From assembly GCF_001518815.1 (NCBI RefSeq), contig NZ_CP013987.1:3928501-3992500 (forward strand): a stretch of DNA of 64,000 nucleotides. The letters are read 5' to 3'. Source of the DNA: Pseudomonas oryzihabitans. GTDB taxonomy: Bacteria; Pseudomonadota; Gammaproteobacteria; Pseudomonadales; Pseudomonadaceae. Position numbers and translations under genes: made by a program. Below are positions 43,701 to 54,186 of this stretch, one piece after another. Position 1 is the first letter of the stretch. Each line of letters opens with the position of its first letter. The notes beneath the pieces are model-generated. The model was not told where the DNA came from. It did not search any database and was given only the letters and a program-made list of their open reading frames with translations.

Positions 43701-44540
43701 GAGTGCTCCAGGGGTGAATCGTTGTTATGCAGCCACCAGCGGTGTCAGCGCCTGCTGGTGGTATGCCCGACGGGCCGTGCGGAAGGGAAAGCTAGAGGGC
43801 TTTTGTTTCATTTTCGAGAATTTTCCCAAGCCTGGTCGACTTTTGAGTTGCGACCTCCAGCACAGGACCTCTGCTACCGTCTTCCACGTTGCGAAAGCTA
43901 ATTGCAAAAAAGCATTTCGTCTAGCAATACGTGGTCGAAAAACCGCCCTAAGGTCTTCCCCTGTAACCGGTCGGTCATGAACAAGGGGAACCTGTTCTTC
44001 CGCACCTGTGGTAAAGACGAATCTTTTCCCTGATATCTTCGACCCCTTCCCTTCCCGGACGCTCTGGGACGGTAGTTTCGCGCTCTATCTCAGCGCTTCA
44101 GAAAGCACACGCCCTGATCTACCACACTCTAAATCCATTAGAGTTCTGTATATATTTCAATGGCTTGCAGCTTTTTTCCGTCGACCCTAAGGTTGCTCCC
44201 TACAGCCGAAGGCATTCTTGCCTTACCTGCCGGTAAGAATGTCCGCGCGGAACCATGCTCGTCTGGTTACGAAAAGGTCCGAAAGTCTATTCATGACTTC
44301 GGTCAATTCATGCCGAGCGCCGGCCTATGAAGCAAAGGCGTTGATACTGACGGCAGGCGAGGAAGGCGCCAGCTAACGGGCGATGTTGCTCTTGAGACGC
44401 GTCAAGATCGAGCGCGGGAGTAGAACGTAGAAAGGCCTGCCAGGATGCAGGCCCTTTACCGGGCAACCGCCCTGCTAGAGCGGTCGGGAGAGCTGGTCAG
44501 CGCAGCGAAGCCAAGGACAGCAGGGCCTGGCAACGGCGTG
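43701..44540. other. Long non-coding gap upstream of the porin gene
   Basis: An 840-bp stretch between two minus-strand genes has no convincing reading frame and lower GC than its flanks, especially 43790-44180. It includes ACTCTAA-ATCCA-TTAGAGT (44126-44144), CTTACC-TGCC-GGTAAG (44222-44237) and a terminator-like hairpin GGCCTGC-CAGGAT-GCAGGCC (44434-44453), which may end the upstream GGEEF gene. The porin promoter and perhaps a small RNA should lie here. Confidence 0.5.
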
Positions 44541-45518
44541 CTAGCCCTGAACCACCTGATCCTTACCCTGGCGCTTGGCTCGGTACATGGCCTCGTCAGC
44601 GCGAACATAGAGGGTATCCAGCGACTCATCCTCTTCGCGCAGGACGGTGACCCCCTGACTGATGGTGACTTTCAGTGGACCTTCAGCAGTGGGCACTGCC
44701 AGTTGCCGGACGGCACGCTGCAGGCGGCTGCCTATTTGCAGCGCGAGGTCGCTGTCACACCCCGGCAGCAACAGGGCGAATTCTTCACCACCGATACGAC
44801 CGAAAAGATCACCGCGACGGGTAGTTTGAGCCCCACATTCGGCAACACGCTGTAACACTTGATCGCCCATCTGGTGGCCGAAGCGATCATTGATCTTCTT
44901 GAAGTCATCGATATCGAGCAGCAGGAAAGCGAGCGGCTCCCCTTCGCTGCGGGCAAATTCGAAGGCACGTTGCGCGCTTTCGAAGAAATGGCGCCGGTTG
45001 CTGCTACGCGTCAAGACATCGGTGGTGGCGAGCCGCTGCAGCTCTTCCTCCATACGCTTCTTCTCAGTGATGTCTTCGGCGATTCCCACCACCAGGAGCG
45101 GCATACCGGCTTCGCTGCGCTGACTGACAAAGCATTTGTCACTGAGCCAGCGAATCTCGCCGTCGGCACGGATGATGCGGTACTCACGCGATTCGATAGC
45201 GCCCTGCTCTATCACCTGTTCCAGGGTTCGTTGCGCGTATTCGAGGTCATCGGGATAGATGTTGTTGAGCCAGGTACTGTAATCGCTCAACACTTGCGAT
45301 TGGGAGCGACCGAAGATCTGCTGGTAGGCGGGGCTGACGTAGATGATCTGGCGAGTGCGCCAGTCCAGCGCCCACAGTACGGCGTTGACGCTTTCCAGGA
45401 GCGCACTGAACAGCTGTTCGCGATCACGCAGGCGATCTGCTTCGGCCCGCGAGTGCAGGAGCGCCAGAAGATTCTCTTCCGGGGTGGGAAGAGCAGACAG
45501 CGGGGGTTGTTCATCCAT
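44541..45518 (-). CDS. PAS-GGEEF diguanylate cyclase
   Basis: The 325-residue protein has one PAS/PAC domain (VNAVLWALDWRTRQIIYVSPAYQQIFGRS ... VVGIAEDITEKKRMEEEL) and a C-terminal GGDEF domain. The active site is GRIGGEEFALLLPG. An RRGD inhibitory I-site lies exactly five residues before it, so product feedback is expected. It has no membrane helix. It makes cyclic di-GMP in response to an unknown PAS signal. ATG at 45518 is used; a GTG two codons earlier is equally close to the AGG motif. The neighbouring type IV pilus genes at 2-9 kb are potential targets only in a general sense. Confidence 0.9.
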   Translation of the reverse strand: MDEQPPLSALPTPEENLLALLHSRAEADRLRDREQLFSALLESVNAVLWALDWRTRQIIYVSPAYQQIFGRSQSQVLSDYSTWLNNIYPDDLEYAQRTLEQVIEQGAIESREYRIIRADGEIRWLSDKCFVSQRSEAGMPLLVVGIAEDITEKKRMEEELQRLATTDVLTRSSNRRHFFESAQRAFEFARSEGEPLAFLLLDIDDFKKINDRFGHQMGDQVLQRVAECGAQTTRRGDLFGRIGGEEFALLLPGCDSDLALQIGSRLQRAVRQLAVPTAEGPLKVTISQGVTVLREEDESLDTLYVRADEAMYRAKRQGKDQVVQG

Positions 45519-45596
45519 ATACACATGCGCCTACGCGGGGTCCTGAGGGAATTAGAGACAGCTGAAAGCAAGCTGGTTCAATCCCCGCGCAGCGCA

Positions 45597-45615
45597 GCCC
45601 ACCGCTTCGGTGGGC
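45597..45615 (+). terminator. Hairpin between desA and the GGEEF gene
   Basis: GCCCACCG-CTT-CGGTGGGC is followed by TTTTG on the plus strand. The genes on both sides run on the minus strand, where no T-run follows, so its use as a terminator for desA is uncertain. Confidence 0.4.
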
Positions 45616-45631
45616 TTTTGTGAAGCCTTTC

Positions 45632-46825
45632 TCAGGCGGTCCCAGCCGGTCGCAGCGAATAGGTCTTCAGCTGTTCGGCGAACTCGCGCAACGACTGGAT
45701 ACCGCTGGCTTCGGCCTCGCCGATCCACTGCCGGGTCGCGGCCAGCATGTCGTGGCCATTGGCACTGGTGCGGGCCCAGATCTGCTGCAGCGCCAGGCGC
45801 TTTTCGTAGATCAGCTTCAGCGTCTGGCTGTGCTCGAGCAACTCATCGATGCGTACCTGGTGGCGCGCCTTGAGCAGACTGGTCTCTCGCGCCAGCAGAC
45901 CACGCGCCCGACGAAACAGCGGGCGCTGGGAGGGTGCGGCGCTGACGCGCTCCTGCCGGAGCAGCGGACCTATTACCTGCTTGCGGTACTGGGCCATGAT
46001 CTGGAAACGGTTGTTGAGGATGGCCATGGCGGTATCCATGTCCAACTGTCCCTTGCCCTCGATACGGTGGGCGATGGGCGCGACGCGATTGACCTTGGCC
46101 AGGCGCAGCCAGGTGAACAGCTTGATCCAGGCCCAGCCCATGTCGAATTCCCAGCGCTTGACCGACAGCTTGGCCGAGTTGGGATAGGTGTGGTGGTTGT
46201 TGTGCAGCTCTTCACCCCCGATGACGATGCCCCAGGGAACGAGGTTGGTGGCGGCGTCGCGGCATTCGAAGTTGCGATAGCCCACCGCGTGCCCCAGGCC
46301 ATTGACCACACCGGCGGCCCAGAAGGGAATCCAGACCATCTGCACTGCCCAGACGGTGAGACCCAGGGCGCCGAACAGAGCCACGTCGATCAGCAGCAGC
46401 AACACGACCCCCAGATTGCGGGTACGCGGATTGGAATAGAGCTTGCGCTCGATCCAGTCGTCCGGGCAGTTCTTGCCATAGATGCGCAAGGTGTCGGCGT
46501 TGTTCGCCTCGGCCTTATACAACTCGGCGCCGCGCCGAACCACGGTGGCGAGCCCCTTGTGCACCGGGCTGTGCGGGTCGTCTTCGGTTTCGCACTTGGC
46601 GTGGTGCTTGCGATGGATGGCGGTCCACTCGCGGGTGTTCATCGCCGTGGTCAGCCACAGCCAGAAGCGGAAGGCGTGCTTGAGCGCCGGATGCAGCTCC
46701 AGCGAGCGGTGGGCGGAGTAACGATGCAGGTAGACGGTGACACTGACAATGGTCAGGTGAGTCAACACCAGGGTGACCACCACCAGTTGCCAGACCGTCA
46801 GGTCGAGCAGGCCGTTGTAGCTCAT
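45632..46825 (-). CDS. desA: Fatty acid desaturase DesA (acyl-lipid delta-9 type)
   Basis: The 397-residue membrane enzyme has the three histidine boxes HRYSAH, HRKHH and HNNHH and four hydrophobic helices. The start is MSYNGLLDLTVWQLVVVTLVLTHLTIVSVTVYLHR. It introduces a double bond into membrane phospholipid acyl chains and so affects fluidity. The C-terminal third is a long charged helical region (LEHSQTLKLIYEKRLALQQIW) typical of the Pseudomonas proteins. A perfect palindrome lies 40 bases upstream of the ATG. An in-frame start 24 codons earlier would run through that palindrome and is rejected. Confidence 0.92.
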   Translation of the reverse strand: MSYNGLLDLTVWQLVVVTLVLTHLTIVSVTVYLHRYSAHRSLELHPALKHAFRFWLWLTTAMNTREWTAIHRKHHAKCETEDDPHSPVHKGLATVVRRGAELYKAEANNADTLRIYGKNCPDDWIERKLYSNPRTRNLGVVLLLLIDVALFGALGLTVWAVQMVWIPFWAAGVVNGLGHAVGYRNFECRDAATNLVPWGIVIGGEELHNNHHTYPNSAKLSVKRWEFDMGWAWIKLFTWLRLAKVNRVAPIAHRIEGKGQLDMDTAMAILNNRFQIMAQYRKQVIGPLLRQERVSAAPSQRPLFRRARGLLARETSLLKARHQVRIDELLEHSQTLKLIYEKRLALQQIWARTSANGHDMLAATRQWIGEAEASGIQSLREFAEQLKTYSLRPAGTA

Positions 46826-46864
46826 GACGCAGAGGACCTCGCGCGGATGTTGTCGTGCAACTGT

Positions 46865-46880
46865 CACTGAAAGTTCAGTG
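46865..46880. promoter_or_regulatory. Palindromic operator candidate upstream of desA
   Basis: CACTGAA-AG-TTCAGTG is a perfect 7-bp inverted repeat with GTGAACAGGCGTTCGC following. It is the kind of site used by TetR-type regulators of desaturase genes such as DesT, but I cannot confirm a match to a known consensus. Confidence 0.5.
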
Positions 46881-47074
46881 AACAGGCGTTCGCGCATTAT
46901 TGCCGGGGTTGGCGATAAATCCAGCCCTACCTTTTGCTACACAACGTGTCCTTCACAAACCGCTAATTCTAAAAGCGCATAAACAAAGCATTATTAGCAA
47001 TTTTAAGAAATAACAAACCTCCTTCTAAGATGGCGTCACCTCTTCACTTACCCCTCCTTCGAGGACGCCATCCC

Positions 47075-47260
47075 ATGAGCTCCGCTCCGTTCCGCAGCCT
47101 GGAAAACCAGGACGAAACCGCACTGCTCCGCGACATCCAGCAGGCCTTGCGTGGCCTCAGGTTCGGCGCCATCGAGATCACCGTGCACAACGGCCAGGTG
47201 GTGCAGATCGAGCGCAAGGAAAAATTCCGGCCTCAGACCGGTCCGTCAAACAAGCATTGA
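47075..47260 (+). CDS. oscA: OscA, small YezD/DUF2292-family sulfur-starvation protein
   Basis: The 61-residue protein contains [36 protein letters not shown], the DUF2292/YezD pattern. In pseudomonads oscA lies directly before sbp and is needed under sulfur starvation and for chromate resistance (family knowledge). The 250 bp upstream includes an AT-rich stretch (about 46955-47035) typical of CysB-controlled sbp promoters. It is 76 bp before sbp, with a hairpin (GCGGGCA-AGG-TGCCCGC, 47282-47298) in between. Confidence 0.85.
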   Translation: MSSAPFRSLENQDETALLRDIQQALRGLRFGAIEITVHNGQVVQIERKEKFRPQTGPSNKH

Positions 47261-47336
47261 GTTCACGAGATTAGTGGACGAGCGGGCAAGGTGCCCGCCA
47301 GACGGTGTCCGCCTTTCCACGTCAAGGAGCCTTCCC

Positions 47337-48338
47337 ATGTCCCTTCGCCGCTTCGCCATGGCCGCACTTGCCGGCGCTTTGCTCACCAGTCAGGTCCAGG
47401 CCGTCGAGTTGCTCAACGTGTCCTACGATCCGACCCGTGAGCTCTACCAGCAGTACAACGCCGCCTTCGCCAAGCACTGGAAGGCCGAGACCGGCGAAGA
47501 CGTGAGCATCAAGAATTCCCATGGTGGCTCCGGCAAGCAGGCCCGCTCGGTGATCGATGGCCTGCAGGCCGATGTCGTCACCTTGGCACTGTCTGGCGAC
47601 ATTGATGCCCTCAATCTGCACCAGCAGCTGGTCGCCCCCAACTGGCAACAGCGTCTGCCGGACAACAGCACGCCCTATACCTCGACCATCGTCTTCCTGG
47701 TGCGCAAGGGCAATCCCAAGGGCATCAAGGACTGGGACGACTTGGTGAAGAAAGACGTCCAGGTCATCACCCCCAATCCCAAGACCTCCGGCGGCGCACG
47801 CTGGAACTTCCTTGCCGCCTGGGCCTATGCCAAGGCCACCTACGGTAGCGATGCCGAGGCGCTGAAGTTCGTCACCGAGCTCTATCGTCATGCGCCGGTG
47901 CTGGATACCGGCGCGCGCGGCGCCACCATCAGCTTCGTACAGCGCCAGCTCGGCGACGTGCTGATCGCCTGGGAGAACGAAGCCTATCTGTCGCTCAAGG
48001 AAGAAGGCGGCGACCAGCTGGAGATCGTCACGCCGTCGCTGTCGATCCTGGCCGAGCCGCCGGTGGCCGTGGTGGACAAGGTGGTGGACAGGAAGGGCAC
48101 CCGTAAAGAGGCAGAGGCCTACCTCAAGTACCTCTACAGCCCCGAGGGCCAACGCATCGCCGCAGAGAATTTCTATCGGCCCCGCGATGCCAAGGTGGCG
48201 GCGGAATTCAAGGATCAGTTCAAGCCGGTCAAGCTGGTGACCATCGACCAGGCATTCGGCGGCTGGAAAGCGGCGCAGCCGAAGTACTTCGCCGACGGCG
48301 GCGTGTTCGACAAGATCTTCGCCGACATCAACAAATAG
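47337..48338 (+). CDS. sbp: Sulfate-binding periplasmic protein Sbp
   Basis: The 333-residue protein has a signal peptide cleaved after VQA (residue 22) and the Sbp fold: [48 protein letters not shown], and [22 protein letters not shown]. The sulfate contacts are expected in the SHGGSG and TSGGARW loops. AAGGAG precedes the ATG. It delivers sulfate (or thiosulfate) to CysTWA. A hairpin with GGCGA/TCGCC lies between sbp and cysT. Confidence 0.96.
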   Translation: MSLRRFAMAALAGALLTSQVQAVELLNVSYDPTRELYQQYNAAFAKHWKAETGEDVSIKNSHGGSGKQARSVIDGLQADVVTLALSGDIDALNLHQQLVAPNWQQRLPDNSTPYTSTIVFLVRKGNPKGIKDWDDLVKKDVQVITPNPKTSGGARWNFLAAWAYAKATYGSDAEALKFVTELYRHAPVLDTGARGATISFVQRQLGDVLIAWENEAYLSLKEEGGDQLEIVTPSLSILAEPPVAVVDKVVDRKGTRKEAEAYLKYLYSPEGQRIAAENFYRPRDAKVAAEFKDQFKPVKLVTIDQAFGGWKAAQPKYFADGGVFDKIFADINK

Positions 48339-48444
48339 CGCCCCAGCCGGGACGGCTCACGCTGACCGGCCCGGAACAGGTATCGTTCCCCCCCTCTGCG
48401 CCCTGGCGAAGGCATCGCCGGGGCGCCTTGCAGAAGGACGTCTC

Positions 48445-49257
48445 ATGTCTCGCCGTCTCTCCCCGGTCATACCCGGCTTCGGGTTGACCCTGGGCTTTTC
48501 CCTGACCTACCTCGCGCTGATCGTGCTGATCCCGCTGGGCGCCATGTTCCTCCATGCCAGCCAATTGACCCTCGGCCAGTTCTGGTCGCTGATCACCGGG
48601 CGCCAGGTGCTGGCCGCGCTGCAGCTGTCCTTTGGCACGGCCCTGCTCGCCGCCTTCATCAACGGCATCCTCGGCACCCTGCTGGCCTGGGTGCTGGTGC
48701 GCTACAGCTTCCCTGGGCGCAAGCTGATCGATGCCATGGTCGACCTGCCCTTCGCCCTGCCCACCGCGGTGGCCGGCATCGCCCTGACCGCGCTCTATGC
48801 GCCCAACGGCATGATAGGTTCGCTGTTTCCCTTCAAGATCGCCTATACCCCGATCGGTATCACCCTGGCGCTGATCTTCGTCACCCTGCCCTTCGTGGTG
48901 CGCACTCTGCAACCGGTGCTGGCGGACATCCCCAAGGAAATCGAGGAAGCCGCCACCTGCCTAGGCGCGCGCCCCTGGCAGGTGTTCCGCTACGTGCTGG
49001 TGCCGACCCTGCTGCCGGCTTGGCTGACCGGTTTCGCTCTGGCCTTCGCCCGCGGCGTGGGCGAGTACGGCTCGGTGGTGTTCATCGCCGGCAACATCCC
49101 GTTCAAGACCGAGATCCTGCCGCTGCTCATCGTCTCCAAGCTGGACCAGTACGACTACACCGGTGCCACCGGCATCGGCGTGTTCATGCTGCTGGTGTCC
49201 TTTGTCATGCTGCTGCTGATCAACATCCTGCAGCGCCGCATCCAGCCCAACATCTAA
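48445..49257 (+). CDS. cysT: Sulfate ABC transporter permease CysT
   Basis: The 270-residue permease has six helices; [23 protein letters not shown] opens it and the EAA loop is [30 protein letters not shown]. The [23 protein letters not shown] segment is typical of CysT (CysU). It forms the sulfate channel with CysW and is 106 bp after sbp. Confidence 0.95.
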   Translation: MSRRLSPVIPGFGLTLGFSLTYLALIVLIPLGAMFLHASQLTLGQFWSLITGRQVLAALQLSFGTALLAAFINGILGTLLAWVLVRYSFPGRKLIDAMVDLPFALPTAVAGIALTALYAPNGMIGSLFPFKIAYTPIGITLALIFVTLPFVVRTLQPVLADIPKEIEEAATCLGARPWQVFRYVLVPTLLPAWLTGFALAFARGVGEYGSVVFIAGNIPFKTEILPLLIVSKLDQYDYTGATGIGVFMLLVSFVMLLLINILQRRIQPNI

Positions 49258-49267
49258 GGACGACCGC

Positions 49268-50134
49268 ATGAGCCTCATGACTTCGACCAAGGCCGATGCG
49301 CGCGCCAGCAAGCAGCGCACCCCGGTGGCCATCGCCCTGATCGCCAGCGCCTGGCTGATTTTCCTGCTGATCCTGGTGCTGCCGCTGTACATGGTGCTGA
49401 GCCAGGGCCTGGCCAACGGCATCGGCGCCTTCTGGAACGCCATCAGCGAACCGGATGCGATCTCGGCGCTCAAGCTGACGCTGTTCGCCACCGCCATCTC
49501 GGTCCCCCTGAACCTGGCCTTCGGCCTGGCAGCGGCCTGGTGCGTCACCAAGTTCGAGTTCACCGGCAAGAGCCTGCTGATCACCCTGATCGATCTGCCC
49601 TTCTCGGTCTCGCCGGTGATCGCCGGTCTCATCTATGTGCTGCTGTTCGGCGCCCAGGGGCTGCTGGGCCCCTATCTGCAGAGCGTGAACGTGCAGATCG
49701 TCTTCGCCGTGCCCGGCATCGTACTGGCGACGATCTTCGTCACCTTTCCCTATGTCGCCCGCGAACTGATCCCGCTGATGCAGGAACAGGGCACCCAGGA
49801 GGAAGAGGCGGCGCGGTTGCTGGGCGCCAGTGGCTGGCAGCTGTTCTGGCACGTGACCCTGCCCAACGTGAAGTGGGCGCTGATCTATGGCGTGGTGCTG
49901 TGCACCGCGCGGGCCATGGGCGAGTTCGGCGCGGTGTCGGTGGTCTCCGGCCACATCCGCGGCCTGACCAACACCCTGCCGCTGCACATCGAGATTCTCT
50001 ACAACGAATACAACATCGTCGCCGCCTTCAGCGTGGCGATCCTGCTGCTGATGATGGCCCTGGTGATCCTGCTGCTGCGGCAGTGGAGCGAGAGTCGCCT
50101 GAGCCGCCAACTGCAGCACCGTGACGAGGAATAA
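49268..50134 (+). CDS. cysW: Sulfate ABC transporter permease CysW
   Basis: The 288-residue permease partner of CysT has six helices. It shows [23 protein letters not shown] and the EAA loop [31 protein letters not shown]. The N-terminal cytoplasmic segment is longer than in CysT. It is 10 bp downstream of cysT and 6 bp upstream of cysA, so the genes form a single transcript. Confidence 0.95.
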   Translation: MSLMTSTKADARASKQRTPVAIALIASAWLIFLLILVLPLYMVLSQGLANGIGAFWNAISEPDAISALKLTLFATAISVPLNLAFGLAAAWCVTKFEFTGKSLLITLIDLPFSVSPVIAGLIYVLLFGAQGLLGPYLQSVNVQIVFAVPGIVLATIFVTFPYVARELIPLMQEQGTQEEEAARLLGASGWQLFWHVTLPNVKWALIYGVVLCTARAMGEFGAVSVVSGHIRGLTNTLPLHIEILYNEYNIVAAFSVAILLLMMALVILLLRQWSESRLSRQLQHRDEE

Positions 50135-50140
50135 GGCGCC

Positions 50141-51109
<969 letters not shown>

Positions 51110-51119
51110 ATCCGGGGCG

Positions 51120-51147
51120 GGCGGCTACGACGAAAGTCGTAGCCGCC
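51120..51147. terminator. GAAA-loop hairpin after cysA
   Basis: GGCGGCTACGAC-GAAA-GTCGTAGCCGCC is a perfect 12-bp stem with a stable GNRA-type loop, 10 bases after the cysA stop. No T-run follows, so it may be a weak terminator or mRNA end-protecting structure. Confidence 0.6.
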
Positions 51148-51254
51148 AAGGTCAGACAACGGTTGCAACCTCCGGAAAGCTGGCTCCATGATCGATAAAA
51201 GCTGACAGCCATCACGCTTTGACATTGATCCGAGCAGAATAACAAGGAGGTCCC

Positions 51255-52805
51255 ATGCCCAGGCGCTGGCTGATCGTGTTGTCGCTTCACCTGGCCACCC
51301 TGGTCGGGGCCCTGCTGGCGTGGCAACTCCTGGCGCTGCCCAGCGTCCTTGGCCTCGGCCTGACCGCTGTCGCCGCCCTGTGGCCCTGGCTGCTGGTGCG
51401 CTCCCCCGCGCCACCGCCTGCCCCTCCCCTGGCGCTCGACGACCTCACCAGCGACCTGTCGCGCAGTACCGCGCGCAATGCGGTGGCCATCGCCGGCGTG
51501 GCCTTTGCTGCCCAGCAGCTGGCAGCCCGGGTGCAATCTCAGGCCAGCACGGCTGCGCAAATTTCCAGCAGTGCCACTGCCCTCACCCGGACCGAGCAGG
51601 ACAGCGCCGGCAGCGCCCGCCAGGCCCTGGAAGTGGCGCAACAGGTCCATGCGCGCAGCGAGATCGGTCGCGAAGCGCTGAGTTCGGCGATCGCCGCCAT
51701 TCGCGCACTGAGCGATCACGCCCGCCAGAGCCGCGAACTGATCGCCGGCCTGAGTGCCCGCACCGACAAGATCCAGCAGGTCACCGAAGTCATCCAGGCC
51801 ATCGCCAGCCAGACCAATCTGCTGGCGCTCAATGCTGCCATCGAAGCGGCGCGGGCCGGCGAGCACGGTCGCGGCTTCGCCGTGGTGGCCGACGAAGTCC
51901 GTGGCCTGGCGGCGCGGACCTCCAGCGCCACCGGTGAGGTGGGGGTGATCGTCGCCGACATCAGCCAGCAGACCGAGGCCGTGGTCGCCCAGATTCAGGA
52001 ACTGGCCCAGGCGCTGGAAGACGGTGTCCGCCAGGTGGAGCGCACTGGCGAAGGCCTGCGGGAGATCGCCCAGCTGGCGCAGACCGCCGAGCGCCAGGCC
52101 GAGGACATCGCCCAGGGCACCTCGGCCAATCTTGCGCAGCTGGAAAGCCTGGCCCAGGCAGTGGAACAGGTGCATAGCGATCTGGCCGACAGCGAACGCC
52201 AGACCAGCCGCCTTAGCAGCGCTGCCGACGAGCTAGTGGACATGGCCGAAGCCAGCAGCGAGCGCCTGGCCGAGGTCGGGCTGGACAGCTATCACCAGCG
52301 TATCTTCGAACTGGCGCGCCAGGGGGCGGATGCCATCGGCAGGCGCTTCGAAGAGGATCTGGCCGCCGGGCGCATTACCCAGGACGCCCTCTTCGACCGT
52401 CAGTACCAGCCCGTTCAGGGCAGCCAGCCTGCCAAGTACCGCACCCGCTTCGACAGCTATACCGATGGCGTGCTACCGGCGATCCAGGAGCCGCTGCTGG
52501 AGCAGCACCCCGGCCTGGTGTTCGCCATCGCCTGTACGCCGGAGGGTTATGTGCCTACCCACAACCGCGCCTTCGCTCATCCGCCCACCGGGGATCTGGC
52601 AGTGGACACGGCGCGCAGCCGCAGCAAGCGCCTGTTCAGCGATCGCACCGGCAAGCGCTGCGGTAGCCATCAGCGCCGCCTGTTGCTGCAGACCTACATG
52701 AGGGACACGGGCGAGGTGATGCACGACCTCTCGGTACCCATCCTGGTGAACGGTCGCCACTGGGGCGGACTGCGCCTGGGCTATCGCCCCGACACCGCGC
52801 GCTAG
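51255..52805 (+). CDS. Methyl-accepting chemotaxis protein with C-terminal sensor domain
   Basis: The 516-residue chemoreceptor has two N-terminal membrane helices with almost no periplasmic loop (residues about 5-55). A coiled signalling domain carries the invariant hairpin tip ([43 protein letters not shown]). A C-terminal region of about 150 residues follows ([63 protein letters not shown]). No HAMP domain is visible. The sensor is thus after the signalling domain and cytoplasmic. No CheR-docking pentapeptide is present at the end. AAGGAGG precedes the ATG. The stop codon shares the palindrome CTAG with the convergent HDOD gene. Confidence 0.88.
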   Translation: MPRRWLIVLSLHLATLVGALLAWQLLALPSVLGLGLTAVAALWPWLLVRSPAPPPAPPLALDDLTSDLSRSTARNAVAIAGVAFAAQQLAARVQSQASTAAQISSSATALTRTEQDSAGSARQALEVAQQVHARSEIGREALSSAIAAIRALSDHARQSRELIAGLSARTDKIQQVTEVIQAIASQTNLLALNAAIEAARAGEHGRGFAVVADEVRGLAARTSSATGEVGVIVADISQQTEAVVAQIQELAQALEDGVRQVERTGEGLREIAQLAQTAERQAEDIAQGTSANLAQLESLAQAVEQVHSDLADSERQTSRLSSAADELVDMAEASSERLAEVGLDSYHQRIFELARQGADAIGRRFEEDLAAGRITQDALFDRQYQPVQGSQPAKYRTRFDSYTDGVLPAIQEPLLEQHPGLVFAIACTPEGYVPTHNRAFAHPPTGDLAVDTARSRSKRLFSDRTGKRCGSHQRRLLLQTYMRDTGEVMHDLSVPILVNGRHWGGLRLGYRPDTAR

Positions 52806-53998
52806 GTCACCTGCAGCTGGGTGACGGCCAACTTCCACACCGGCGCCTCGAGGCCCAGCATGCGCCCGGCCTTGTGTTCGAGCAGATCGTCGAGGGCTTC
52901 GCCAGGCGCCAGATTCGCTGCCTGAGCGGCCAGATGCAGGATCAGCGACGGCTTGGGCAGTACACCGTGCAGGCTGTGCACGGCAGCCACCAGCTCGCGC
53001 AACTCCAGCGGCAGACGCCAGTGCCGCTGCAACTCCGCAGAGAATTCCAGACTGTAGCTCAGCAGGGCACGCTCCAGCGCAGCCTCATCGATAGCACCGC
53101 CCTCCTCGCACCAGCGCTGCACGCCTTGCAGTACGGCCAACTCACCCAGCCGGTGCAGCAGGCCCGCGGTATAGCAGCGCTCGGCGTCCTCACGGGCATA
53201 GCGCAGCGCCAGCAAGCGAGCACAGTCGGCGGCGCGCTGGGCCAGGTGCAGATAGCCTTCGGCACGCCCGGCCAGCAGCGGCTCGGCCAGGCGTGTCGCG
53301 CGCCTCAGACTCAGACCCAGGACCAGATTCAGGGTAAAGCCGACGCCCAGGCGCGGCAGGGCCTGGCCAAGCGTCTGGCAGGACTGCCCGACGCGCTGAG
53401 AGGCACTGTTGGCCGCGGCGATCAGGGTCGCCGTGACCAGTGGATCCTGGCCGAACTCGGTTTCCAGCTCGCCCAGGCTGCAATTGGCGCTATCGCGACA
53501 GCGCTGAATGATGGCGGGCAGGTCGGCGAACAGCGGCACCGCATCGATCTCGGCTGCCATGCGCTGCAGATGGTCACCCAGCGTACCCAGCGCCGTGGCA
53601 TTGGTCGTCTGCGTCTCGTCACCCGCAGGCGGCAACAGGCTGCGCAGGCGACGCAGCACCTCTTCGGCGGCATAGGGTTTGACCAGATAGGCCGTGGGTG
53701 CCAGGCGCAGGGCAGCGCGCACATAGGCGGCATCCGCCTGATCGGATAGCAGAATCACCGGCTGCAGCGGCTGGGCGCCACGCTGGCGGATCCGCCGCAG
53801 CAGATCGAGTCCATCGCAATCAGCGGGGCGCTCGACGATAACCAGGGCGCATCTCTTGCACTGATCCAGTTCGGCGAGAGCCTGGTAGCCATGGCCGTAT
53901 TCATGGACGGCGGCATCGGCACGCACGGCCAGGACGAGTGACTTGAGCAAATCACGGGTCCAAGGATTGGCATCGACTATGAGTATCAGGGGCGGCAT
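52802..53998 (-). CDS. Response-regulator-like protein with HDOD domain
   Basis: The 398-residue protein has an N-terminal receiver fold ([18 protein letters not shown] ... [20 protein letters not shown]) and a C-terminal HDOD domain ([26 protein letters not shown] ... [17 protein letters not shown]). At the phospho-acceptor position, residue 56, Glu replaces Asp ([16 protein letters not shown]), while the conserved Lys is kept. The acidic pair at the top is VDA rather than DD. It may therefore signal without phosphorylation. HDOD proteins act in signalling and twitching or chemosensory outputs. The 4-bp overlap with the chemoreceptor gene suggests, but does not prove, a link. Confidence 0.87.
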   Translation of the reverse strand: MPPLILIVDANPWTRDLLKSLVLAVRADAAVHEYGHGYQALAELDQCKRCALVIVERPADCDGLDLLRRIRQRGAQPLQPVILLSDQADAAYVRAALRLAPTAYLVKPYAAEEVLRRLRSLLPPAGDETQTTNATALGTLGDHLQRMAAEIDAVPLFADLPAIIQRCRDSANCSLGELETEFGQDPLVTATLIAAANSASQRVGQSCQTLGQALPRLGVGFTLNLVLGLSLRRATRLAEPLLAGRAEGYLHLAQRAADCARLLALRYAREDAERCYTAGLLHRLGELAVLQGVQRWCEEGGAIDEAALERALLSYSLEFSAELQRHWRLPLELRELVAAVHSLHGVLPKPSLILHLAAQAANLAPGEALDDLLEHKAGRMLGLEAPVWKLAVTQLQVT

Positions 53999-54147
53999 CC
54001 CAACCCACTCCTGCGTGAGGCAAGCGAAGCGGCGGATGATGCGGCAAAGCGGGCATTATGCCAAGCAGGTCACACAAAACGTCTGTAATGGGGTTTTGCA
54101 CCCGCTTGGTTAGCGCCGGAAGGGTGGCTGACAGGGATGACCAGGCG

Positions 54148-54177
54148 AAAAAAAACCGCCCTGTTACAGGGCGGTTT
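54148..54177 (-). terminator. Terminator of gabT
   Basis: On the minus strand, AAACCGCCCTG-TAA-CAGGGCGGTTT leads into a run of eight or nine T, 10 bases after the gabT stop. Confidence 0.92.
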
Positions 54178-54186
54178 GGTCAGGAT

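Noticed and set aside
45570-45600. GGTTCAATCC resembling a tRNA T arm near a hairpin
   Set aside because: The flanking bases do not pair as a T stem, and no acceptor or anticodon arm is present, so it is not a tRNA or a clear att site.
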